A DNA stretch of 16,883 nt from a bacterium (lineage in GTDB: Bacteria > Spirochaetota > JAHITG01), in NCBI GenBank assembly GCA_028711675.1, contig JAQTRT010000029.1, positions 1-16,883 on the forward strand, given 5' to 3'. The notes below the pieces were generated by a model that made no database searches, was not told the origin of the DNA, and saw only the letters and a list, made by a program, of their open reading frames with translations. Shown here piece after piece: positions 1 through 12,200 of this stretch; within the stretch, counting starts at the first letter, position 1; each line of letters opens with the position of its first letter. Both the position numbers and the translations under genes were made by a program.

Positions 1-216
1 CGTGTTGTTATAAAAAGCCGGCCCCAGGAAATTGACGCCGTTGTTGATGTTGGAATAGATGCGGCTGTTCCTGACCAGGTTGCTCGAGCAGGCGCCTGTG
101 AGCACGATACCGTTGCTGTAACCCGCGACGCTCAGGCCCGCGATAACGATCCTGCCTGTATTGGTGATCTTGATCCCGTAATTGGAATAGCCCGAACCAT
201 AGAACCGCGGCAGGGT
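1..216 (-). repeat. Beta-helix block 7 (C-terminal part cut by window edge)
   Basis: Residues 5556-5627, about three coils: 'YGIKITNTGRIVIAGLSVAG', 'YSNGIVLTG' and 'SNLVRNSRIYSNINNGV'. These are the first coils after the opening segment, so a further module body and at least one more cap should follow beyond base 1. Confidence 0.88.
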
Positions 217-3200
217 ATTGGACAGCTTCGTAAAGACCATGTATCCCGGGTTCCTGTTCGAGCGGACCACGACCTTCTCCTGATATTGACCCGGGAAGAT
301 GTATGCGGTAGCCACGGAACAGAGCGGCATACCTGCTGACATCACGTCCGCAGCCCGCTGGACGGTCCGGAAGGGTGTGATGAACCGGCCGTCGTTCCCG
401 TCATTACCCGAATCATCATCCACGTAGAATGGGCCTTGATATACCATAGAGAAAGCCGACTCTTTCCAGCCCATGTCCGGCCCGGTACCCTGATACGTGT
501 CTGAGATGCCGGGGATATTGGTGGCTGTGTCCACAGCCGGACTCAGGGCTGAGGTGATGATAAAGGATGCAGTTGTATCAAGCATGGGATCGCTGAACGA
601 GTTATGCGGACCCCAGACCAGACCGCCGTTCGTGGGTCCGTTCACGTTGCCGTAGATACAGTTATGGCTCACATAGACCGGTTCCGTGGAATTACGGAAA
701 ATACCCGTATCGCCGTTGGAAAGGATGATGTTGTTGTACATGGTTCCGCTTGAGGTGTTGGCCCATGACACGCCATACGAAGAAGAGCTCCGGTAGACCG
801 TATTGTTGATGACCCTGACATTAGTCGAATTATTGACGTATATACCACTAATTCCGTTATCATAGACCAGGTTGCGGCTGATATTTATGTTTTTTACGGG
901 ACCAAGATCGATGCCGTTATCCTGATTCAGCCCCCAGATGACATTAGAGACAACAGAATGACTTTTGGAATTATCCCCGATATCGACACCGCTCAGTTCA
1001 TTGGAATAGACCGAATTCCTGCTGACATAACAGTTCGAGGAACTTCCGGAAAGAGCGATCCCGTACATATTATTATGGGCCTGGTTGGATATGACCAGGT
1101 TGTTCATTACACTAAACAGATAGATGCCGCATGTCTGCACTAAACCCCAGGAGCTATTGGTAAGGATATGATTCCAGCGGACCTCGGTCCCCACAAGAAG
1201 AATGCCGTGGTTATAATTGGAATAAACGGAATTCCGGGCCAGATAATTGGACATGGCCGATCCCTGCATGTAAATGCCGTAATTGCTCTGCTGACGGATA
1301 GTATTGAACCGGATCACGTTCTGATCGCCGGAATCCAGATTGATCCCGGTATTCTGGTTCATTCCCCAGAAATTGTTGGACAGCACATAATTATTGTCCG
1401 CATCAGCTGAGGAGATGCCAATCCCCGTTTCCTCGTTCGAATAAATCAGATTGTTCACGATAAAATTGGTCCGCGCGTCCCCGTCCATCCAGATACCGTC
1501 CGAATAGCTTCTGGAAATGGAATTGAACCGTATGGAGTTCCTGTGGCCGTCCCCGATGTCAACGCCGTACGTATTATTCCAGAGCCTGTTGAAGGCAACA
1601 AGATTGTTCCGGCAGTTGATGGAAACAATGGCCACGCCGTAAAAATTATAGTACATCCTGTTATTCAGGACGGAATTCGATACTGCCGTTCCGGCGATAT
1701 GGACACCGCTGCCGTTGTTGTTATGGATGTCATTGGTCCTTATCGTGTTCCTGTCGCCGTTTTCGATGAGAATGGCATAGAGCTGGTCCTGGCCCCAGAT
1801 GTCATTGGTCAGTATATAATTGTTATCCGCATGTTCGGAATTGACATATATGCCTCTCGTCACGTTGGAGTAAATGGTGTTCTTCGAAATAACATTATTG
1901 GTGGCTATTCCCGACAGGAGAACGGCATTGGTATAGTTCTTGATGATGAAACCGTGCAGGATCACTTTACCGGCATTCGTGAGATGGAAAGCGTAATTGG
2001 TCAGGAAAGAACCGTTCATGACAGGGGATGAATTGGACAGTCTCGTGAAGACCATATACCCCGGGTTCCTGTTCGAGGAGACCGTGACCTTTTCATTATA
2101 ATTGCCCGGGAACACGTACGTAGTGGCTGACGTAACGCCCGGCATCATCACGTTCACGGCTTTCTGGATGGTCCGGAACGGCATGGTAAAGGTACCGGGA
2201 TTGGTATCGACTCCGGAATTATCGTCAACATAATAAGGCCCGGGATTGACCAGGCTGAAAGCCGATTCTTTCCACCCCATATCCGGGCCATAACCCTGGT
2301 AAATATCGGAAATGCCCGGGATATTAGTACCGGTATCCACAGCCGCGCTCAGGGCGGAAACAATGGTGAAAGACGTAGTTGTTTCCAGGAAAGGATCGCC
2401 GGTCCTGTTCCCCTGGCCCCAGACGATCCCGCCGTTCGTCACATCAATTAAATTACCGTAAAAATCGTTATAGACGGCTTTGACCGTTCCGAAGGAAGAC
2501 CTGGCAGCCCCATAAACCTTGTTGGATAAAAAGATATTATTGTACATGGAACCGCTGGAGGTATCGGCCCAGGTAATACCGTTGGAAACTGTACTCTTGA
2601 AAATCGTGTTGTTCACGACATTGATATTCAGCGCGGTTCCCTGTATCCCGATACCGGAGAGATAATTGTCACGGACCAGGTTGCGGTAGATACTGTTATT
2701 ATCGCCGCTCAGCAGGCGGATGCCATACCCCTGGACCGCACCGCAGATGATGTTGGAGGCTATGATATTGGCATTGGCCAGGTCACCGTCGATGAATATA
2801 CCGTTGGTCCCATTGGAACAGATGCGGTTATTCAGGATAAGGTTGTAGTCCGCGTTCAGCGTGATGTAGATACCCTGGCCTTCGTGGCAGCGGACCTGGT
2901 TCGACCTGATCGTATCGGAATCCGGTTTATCCAGGTAGATACCGCGGTTCTGGCGGGGACCGCTGATATAATTTGTTAGAATATAATTATAATAGGCCAG
3001 GTCGGAGTTGACATGAACACCGATATCCCTGTTGGAATATACTTCATTCCGCGAAATGTAATTGCTGATCGTGCTGTACATGAGATAAATGCCTTCTGAC
3101 TGGTTGTTATGGACACGGTTATGCCTGATCTGGTTCTTGTCGCCGTACCGGACAAAGATACCCACATCCTGGTTGGTGCCCCAGACATGGTTGCTCAGGA

Positions 3201-6200
3201 TGTAATTATTGTTCACAAAGTCGTTGAAAAGATAGATGCCGCGGTAGTTGTTATTATACGTTTCGTTGCCTGCCACATAGGAATAATACGTATTATCTTC
3301 CAGGGCAATACCGCTATGCTCGTTCTCAAAGATCCGGTTCGACCGGATGGTATTATAAATGCCGTTGGTGACGCAGATGCCGTAGTACTGGTTCATGCCC
3401 CAGATGGTATTGGTCAAAATTTCGTTATAAGAACTGAAACGGAGGTAAATGCCGTTCAGGTCATTGGAATAGATATTGTTCCTGCTCATGAAGTTCGTGG
3501 ACGTGACGGAAAAGATCCCGTTCGTAAGGTTATTGTGGATGATGTTATACCGGATACGGTTCCCGCTGCTCAGGATAAAACGCATTCCGTGATACTGGCC
3601 CGATCCCCGGACAGAATTTGAAAAAACAGTATTATCATGGCAGCTCGTGAGGTCGATCCCGGCCTCGCCGTTGTCATAGACCTCGTTCTTCCGGACGGAA
3701 TTATGGACCGCGCCGCTCCACAGGACAGTGATGCCCATCCTGTCATTGGAGAAAACGGTATTTGCCTCGATATTGTTATTGGTGGCGCTGCTCAGGCCGT
3801 TGATCCAGATACCTGTATCTGAGTTATTATGGACCTGATTGGAACGGATAATATTATTATCGCCGTTATTCACGACCAGGGCCAGATCGTTCCCGTACAG
3901 ACGGTTGGAGATGATACTGTTAAAGTCCGCTTCCTCGTTGTTCAGATAGAACGCATAGGTCCTGTTCGAATAAACGGTGTTTCTCCTGAACACATTGCTC
4001 CGGGATGTGCCGGTCACCAGGAACCCGTTGGTATAACCCCGTATCATAAGATCCGAGATCATGATCCTGCCCGTATTCGTCAATTTTACTGCGGTATTGG
4101 AGAGCAACATGCCGTTCATGAAAGGCTGCTGGTTGGATAATTTGGTAAAGACCATGTATCCCTGGTTCCTGTTCGAGGCTATCAGCACCTCTTCGCTGTA
4201 CACACCGGGGAAAATGTAAGTCGTGGCAAAAGTGACGCCTCCGCTCATCCTGTCCGCTGCCCGCTGGATGGTCCGGAACGGCAGCTCGAACGTGCCGGGA
4301 TTACCGTCATTCCCCGAATCATCGTCCACGTAATACGGCCCTGTATTGGTGGCATAGATTGTGGCTGTTGCCAGGGAAGAATACCAGCACTCATTGGTGA
4401 ACAGAGAACCTGCAGGCGGCTGCGGATCGTCCACGGCTGTGATGAAATAAAAATACCGGCCGCGCGGCACGTTGAAGTTCGTGTAATTGGTCATAGTCAC
4501 AGGGCTGATGCGGGCCAGGACATCGCTCTTGGAAAAATTGCTCCAGAGGCTGGAATTAGTGGTACGGTAGATATTATATCCTGCAAAATCATTATTGGAT
4601 GTGGATGTCCAGTGTATCGCGATATCCCGGCTGTTCACGACAAAAGCCGTAACCCAGGAGATCCTGGGCAAGGGCCGGGTATCGGCATCCGGCTGGATAT
4701 TGAATTCCCCGAAGAGCCTGTACGGGATGAAATTAGAGTATCCGCCGTTGTTCCTTATCCTGTTTCTCACGTTGGATGCGATCGTGGTCCCCCACCAGTT
4801 GTTGGTGAGCTTCACAAAAGAATCACCTGCATTAGTAAAGGAATTGACATTATTGTTCTGTAAATTATTTTTTTCAAATTTTAATAACGTTGTATTGGTT
4901 ATCCGGACCCCCAGACCGTTATTAGTAATTGTATTTAAATAAATAGCGCTTATGGAATCGACGCAATTAACTCCTATGGGCGCACCCGAAATCCTGTTCC
5001 CGATCAATGCGGAATTAGTGGCCCTGACCATCTTTATATTATTGGAGATGCTGCCGCTTATCATATTACCGAGATTGGTAACACACGTTGCATGATAAAG
5101 ATAAATACCGAAATTCTGTGAAGGGCCTGAAATGATATTGGACCTGATAAGGGTATTATCCGCTCCGCGGTTCGGGAAATATATACCGTATCTGCCATTG
5201 GAAAAGATGACGTTATTCAACACTTTATTGTTCACGGTAGCCTGATTAATATTGATGCCGCATGTCGTATGGTGATGAATATAATTCGATTTTATGGTAT
5301 TACCGACCGTAGCCCATTCTATCGCCCCGAATAACGCGATCCCGGTATCCTGGTTTGGACCGAAAATATGGTTCGTATAAATAAAATTATTTTCCGCCTG
5401 GTCAGTATCGATATATATCCCTGTACCGGAATTCGAATAAATCAAATTCCTGGAAATATAATTCCCGGTAGCTGAGCCGCTCAGCCAGACCGGACGGTTC
5501 TGGATATTATGGATCCGGTTTGCCCGGATGATATTCCCATCACCGCCCTGGAAAAAGATGCCGTAAAGGCAGCTCAGCCCGTAAATCTCATTAGTCAGTA
5601 TCTGGTTGTTGTCAGCTGTATCGGAATCAGAAAACAACACATACGACGTATTTGAATAAATCGTATTGACCACAAATTTATTATCAGCCGCGCTCCCGTT
5701 CATCACAACACCATATGAATTATTGCAGATAAAATTCGATCGCGCGATATTCTGATCCCCGTTATTTATTCTGATCCCGCTTGCAGACAAGCCGGATTTG
5801 TGTTTTTTTATCCTATTCTTCAAAATATAATTGTAATCCGCTGTATCGGAATTAATATAAACACCTCTGCTATAATTGGAAAAGACCATATTTTGAAAAA
5901 TATTATTCGATGATGCGCTGTCTGTCAAATAAATACCGTTTGTCGCATTGGCGCAGATCTGGTTGGATTGAATGGTGTTTTTGTCACCGGAAATAATCTG
6001 GACACCATAAAATTGATTTTGGCCAAGGATCAAATTTGTCATGATCTGATTATTGTCTGCTGCATCGGAATCAACAAGGACTCCGGTCCTATTGTTTGAA
6101 TAAATGAGATTCCTAATGAGAATATTCGATTCTGAAGTGCCGTTAATAAGGATCGCGTTATTATAACCTTTAATTGCCATTCCCTTAATCATAGTCCGAT

Positions 6201-9200
6201 GGACATTGGTAAGGTTAAAGGCATAGTTCGTCAATAAAGCGCCGAAAAGAACCGGCCGGGTATTGGATAACTTTGTAAAGACCATATAAGCCGGGTTCTT
6301 ATTGGAAGAGATAATTGTTTTCCTGGAATAAGTACCCGGGAACACATAGGTCGTGGCGGAAGTACATGCCGGTGCGCCCGGCATCATGGCATTGGCCGCG
6401 CGCTGGATGCTCAGGAACGGCTGGGTAAAGGTGCCGGGGTTGCTGTCGTTCCCTGAATTATCATCTACGTAATACGGTCCTGCATGGACCGGTACCAGAG
6501 CCACGGCTTCCACCGAATACCAGCTCTCGTTGGTAAGCACGTTCGGCGCACCCGGGTCATCCAGGGACGTGATGTGATAATAGTAATTGCTGCCGTAATT
6601 CACGGTCTCCCAGTGGTTGGTACCATTGACCTGATTGGTCTGCCAAACTCTTTGAGCCAGGCTTAAGTTGGTCGTTCCCGGAGTAGCAGACCTGTACACA
6701 AAGTACCGGATAAAGTCCGATGTATCGGAAGGCCTGTTCCATTTCAATTCCACATTATTACCCGTTACAATAGCCGTAGCCCAGGTAATGGCCGGAAGCC
6801 TGGTGGTATCAGCGCCGGGTGTGATATCGAACGGCCCGAAGAGCCGGTAAGCCGTGAAATTGGAATACCCGCCGTTGTTCCTGATCCTGGAAGCGATCCC
6901 GGATGCGATGGTGGTCCCCCACCAGTTGTTGGTGAGCTTCATGAACATTCCGCTGCTGTTCGTGAACGAACACGCTGTATTCGTTTGCAGGTTATTTTTT
7001 TCAAATCTCTGGAAGGGACCATTGACCAAACGAACACCATTCATGTTATTGGTAATGGTATTCTGACAGAGGGAAGAGAATGAACCTGAATAATATACAC
7101 CATTGAGAAAATTACCAAAAATCCGGTTCCCTCTGACAAGGCTGTTGGTGGAACCATTAAGCCGGATCCCATTTGTTTGATTATTGTAGATCAGATTATC
7201 ACAGATCTGCTGGCTATCCCCGTTCAGGACGTATATTCCAGCTAGCTGATTGAAGCCAAAAATATCATTGGTAAATATTAAATTATTATCCGCCTCATCC
7301 GAACTTATAATGATCCCGGACTGATTATTGGAATAAATCGTATTCTTACTAATATAATTTGAACTGGCGTTGTTGTTAATACTGATTCCATATGATTCAT
7401 TGTGATGCAGGACATTGGACCTGATCGTATTCGCAATGCCGTTTCCGATAACGATCCCGTAATCCTGATTCAAACCATAGATGACGTTGAATGAAATCCG
7501 GTTCTTAAATGCCACGACTGACATAATGTCTATTCCGGCCCCGTTGTTTGAATAAATGATATTCCTTGTGACGTAATTGGTGCTGGCATCACCGCTGATG
7601 AAAACACCATATGTCAGGTTGTGATGGATCCGGTTGGACTGAATGGTATTCCTGTCCGAATCGTTAATATATATCCCGTAGTCCTGAGTGAAGCCCCAGA
7701 TAACATTGGTTGAAATATAGTTATTATAAGCTGTACCGGAGTTGACAAAGATACCGTAACACTCATTCGAATAGACCGAGTTTTTTTTGACGGCATTGGA
7801 CACCGAAGTTCCAGAGAACAGGATCCCGTTTGTCACATGATTATGGATGTTGTTATAACCAATAATATTCCTATCCCCGTCAATGATCTGAATCCCGTTA
7901 TCCTGATTCATTCCCCAGATATTGTTGGTATATATATAGTTATTATCCCCCGTGTCTGAATCAATTAAAATGCCCCTATCCTTGTTCTGACAAATCGTGT
8001 TTTTTGCTATATAATTGCTCTTTGAACTGTCGAACATGTATATACCATTAATCTCATTATCGTGTATATAATTTGACCTTATTGTATTTCTATCAGCACC
8101 AAACATGGCTATACCGTAATTCTGATTCATCCCCCAGATAGCATTGGTTAAAATGTAATTATTATCTGCTGTGTCACTATCCAGATAAATCCCTATGTTT
8201 TCATTCGAATAAATATTATTTTTAGCGATATAGGTTGAAGCGGCGCTCGAATCCAATTCAATACCCCATCCGCCACCGCCAAGATGATGGATCTGATTGA
8301 ACCGAATAACATTATTATCACCATCCTGTATGTATATGCCATAATCTTGATCCATACCCCATATATCATTGGTCAGGATATAATTATTATCCGCGGTATC
8401 CGTGTGAATGGCAATACCGTACCATTCATTGGAATAAATACTGTTCCTGCTAAAAACAGTATATGTCACGCTGCCGACACAATAAATGGCATAATCGCTG
8501 TGGCATATCAAGTTAGATCGAATTATCATATTATCAGCATCAGCAATGTCTATCCCATACTGCAGATTCCTGTTAATATGGTTATATGAAATGTAATTGC
8601 CGTCCGCAAAATCAGAATTGATGAAAATCCCATAGACCATGTTGGAACTGATAACATTCTGAAGGATGTAATTGGTGGCTGCGCTGTTATTCAGATAAAT
8701 GCCGGAGTTTTCATTATTATTAATAAAATTTGATCTGATGGTGTTTTTATCCCCTGATGTAATCCGAATACCGTAATCCTGATTTCCACCCCAGATAGTA
8801 TTAGTTAAAATGTAATTATTATCCGCTGAATCGGAATTAATAAAAACCCCATTGGTATTATTAGAATAAATCGTATTTCTTATAATATAGTTGGTTGCTG
8901 AATTACCGGTTATTTTGATCCCATGAACGTAGCATTTTATATTTAATTTCTTGATCAATATCCTGGAAGCATTGGTTATATGGAAGGCAAAATTGGTCAG
9001 GCCTGCACCGTTCAGGACAGGAGTTGTATTGGATAACTTGGTAAAGATCATATAAGCGGGATTCCTGTTGGACTGGATAATGGTTTTCATGGAATACGTT
9101 CCCGGGAACACGTATGTCGTAGCCGAGGTACAGGCCGGCGCGCCCGGCATCATGGCATTGGCTGCGCGCTGGATGGTAGCGAACGGCTGGCTGAAGGTGC

Positions 9201-12200
9201 CGGGATTGCTGTCGTTCCCTGAATTGTCGTCAACGTAATAAGGCCCTGTATATCCCAAGACCTGGGCCGCAGCCTGGACCGAATACCAGCTCTCGTTGGT
9301 AAGCACGTTCGGGGCACCCGGGTCATCGAGGGACGTGATGTGATAATAGTAATTGCTGCCGTAGGCAAGCCCGCTCTCCCAGTGATTGGTGCCGGTCGCG
9401 GAATTGGTCTGCCAGACCCGGCTGGCCAGGCTTAAATTGGTGGTTCCCGGTGTTGTGGAACGATAGACAAAATACCGGACAAAGTCCGATGTATCCGAAG
9501 GCTTATTCCATGTCAAAGCCACACTGTTTCCTGTAACCACAGCCGTAGCCCAGGTAATGGCCGGAAGCCTGATGGTATCAGCGCCGGGCGTGATGTCGAA
9601 CGGCCCGAAGAGCCGGTATTTTGTGAAATTGGAATACCCCCCGTTGTTCCGGACCTTTGCGGCGATACCGGAAGCCAGTGTCGTTCCCCACCAGTTATTG
9701 GTGGCCTTGACAAAAGAGGCCGTATTATTCGTAAAAGCATAGGCTGAATTGCTCTGTAAATTATTTTTCTCAAAGCCTGTCAGGAGCCCGGAAACGAACA
9801 TAACACCCTGGTTATTATTGTTCAGATCGTTCAGAGACAGCCGGAAGACAGAAGAGAGGCAATTAAAAGCTATAACGTTACTGCAAACCTTATTATTGAC
9901 AATTTCCGAATTGGTGGAATCCATGATCTTGATGCCTATTATCCTGCTCCGGGATATGGTATTGCCCCGGATAACGGTACCGTCACCGCCGCTGACAATA
10001 ACGCCCATTGCCTGATTGGACCCGTAGAATATATTGGTCAGGATACAGTTCCCGTCAGTATTATCCCCGTAAATCTCAACGCCATAGCCGCTGTTGGAGA
10101 AGAAAACGTTCTGCCTGATATAATTCGTCAGGGAGCTGTCCATGCTTACGCCTGTTCCGTTCTGCCAGAACCTGTTCGATTCGATGACATTGAAAGCGCC
10201 GCTCATCATGATGCCGTATAGTCCCGACCTGTAGATATCGTTGTCCACTATCCGGCTCCGGCGCACGTTGGTCCCGGCAATGTATATCCCGAAAGAAGTA
10301 TTGGAATAGATACTGTTGTCCGAAACGTAATTCGACCTGCTGGCAAGGTCAAGACCGTCGTTTATGTTCTTCATGATGGAATTCGACAAAACGGTCTGGG
10401 GAAAACCGATTCCGATGAGGATACCGGTATCATTGTTCCGGATATAATTACCGATCAGGGAATTATTGTCCGAACCCTGCCCTTTGATCAGGATCCCGTA
10501 TAATATGCTGTTCATGGCCCTGTTCTGCCGGATGATGTTCGAAGCAGCAGCATTGGTCAGGAAGATACCGCTCGCGTAATTAGCCCATAAAAAATTGGAC
10601 TGGATAACGACATGGTCGCTGCCGTTGTTCCGGATGCCGTGCCTGTGGCTCGAGCCCGCGATATAATTGGTATAGATCATGGTATATTCCGCGTCCGCGG
10701 AATCAAGGAGAAGGCCGATGTTTCCGTTGGAGATAACCCTGTTGAACGAAAAATAATTGCTGAGAGACGTTTCCCGGACGCATATCCCGTTCGTTGAATT
10801 GACCCGGACCTGGTTGGCCCGGACAATGTTCCGGTCGCTGTTCCGGATGAGCAGGCCGTGCACCTGGTTCCTGCCCCATATGATATTGCTGGAGATCACA
10901 TTATTGTCGCTATCCTCATCGATCAGGTTAATGCCGGCGAATCCGTTGGAAAAGATCTCATTGGCGCTCAGGCAGTTATCAACTGCTGTGTTGGTGAAAT
11001 AGATACCGTAGGACTGATTATGGCGTATCCTGTTCGACCGGACCGTGGTATTATCCGCATCATTCAGGTATATCCCGCCGATCTGGTTGATCCCGTATAT
11101 TTCGTTCATCCGCACGATATTATTATCCCCAAGCTCATTGTTGATGTACACGCCCCATTCCGTGTTGTTCCCGATGGAATTCCGTTCGACCGTATTGCTC
11201 ACGGCACTGGCTGCCAGGTAAACACCGCGTGATTTATTGTTATATATCCTGTTCGAGCGGATCTGGTTATTGTCGCCGTCCGCGATCAGGATACCGCGGA
11301 ACTGGTTCGATCCGTACAAAGTATTATTGATGAAATAATTATTGTCCGCCCTGTCGGACTGGAGGAAGATGCCGTCAAAACTGTTCGAAAAAATCTCATT
11401 GGCCCTGAAAACGTTCCCCGTGGCATTGCTGAAGATCCCGATGCCCCTGTATAAATGGTCGTATATCCTGTTGGACTGGAAGGTATTGTCCCGCGCATCG
11501 AACAGATAGATCCCGTAATCCTGGTTCCGGCCCCAGACCGCGTTGGTCAGGAACCGGTTGTTGAACGTGGAATTGGAAATGATACAGATCCCGTATCCCT
11601 CGTTGGACCAGATGCTGTTCCTGCTCACATAAGTATTGCTCACGCTGCCTGCTATATACAGGCCGTATTCACGCTGGCCGCGTATGCGGTTCCCGGAAAT
11701 GGTATTTCCGTCCGCTTGAAAAACCAGGATACCCCTGTCCTGGTTCGAAGACCAGATGTCATTGTTCAGGATATAATTATGCCGGCTGTCCTCGGTATCG
11801 ATCTGGATACCTTCCCAGTCATTGGAATAAATACTGTTCTGTTCGATCCGGTTGCCTGTGGCGCTGTTGTGGAAATCGATACCCCTGTTGGCATGGTTAT
11901 GGATCTGGTTGGACCTGACGATGTTGTTGTCCCCGTCCCAGATGAGGATACCGATATCCTGCGTACTGCCCCAGATATGATTTGTATAGATCATATTGTT
12001 ATCGGCGGAATCCCATGCTATGGAGATGCCGTAATTGTTATTCTCATAAACATTATTATCTACAATATAATTGCTGGAAGCGTTCCCCAGAAGACGCATG
12101 CCGTGAACGCTGTGGTGATGGACCTGGTTCGACCGGATGGTGTTATTGTCCGAATCCGTGATAACGATCCCGATATCCTGGTTTGAACTGTAAATGAGAT

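Noticed and set aside
4342..4695. Promoter, terminator or gene boundary at the divergent Fn3-like copy E, where module type changes
   Set aside because: The frame passes straight through into the next YVDD segment with no stop, spacer or new start context.
10438..12192. Regular spacing suggesting a CRISPR array or satellite DNA
   Set aside because: The period is 219 bp, the units are diverged, and the translation is a continuous beta-helix; there are no short identical repeats with unique spacers.
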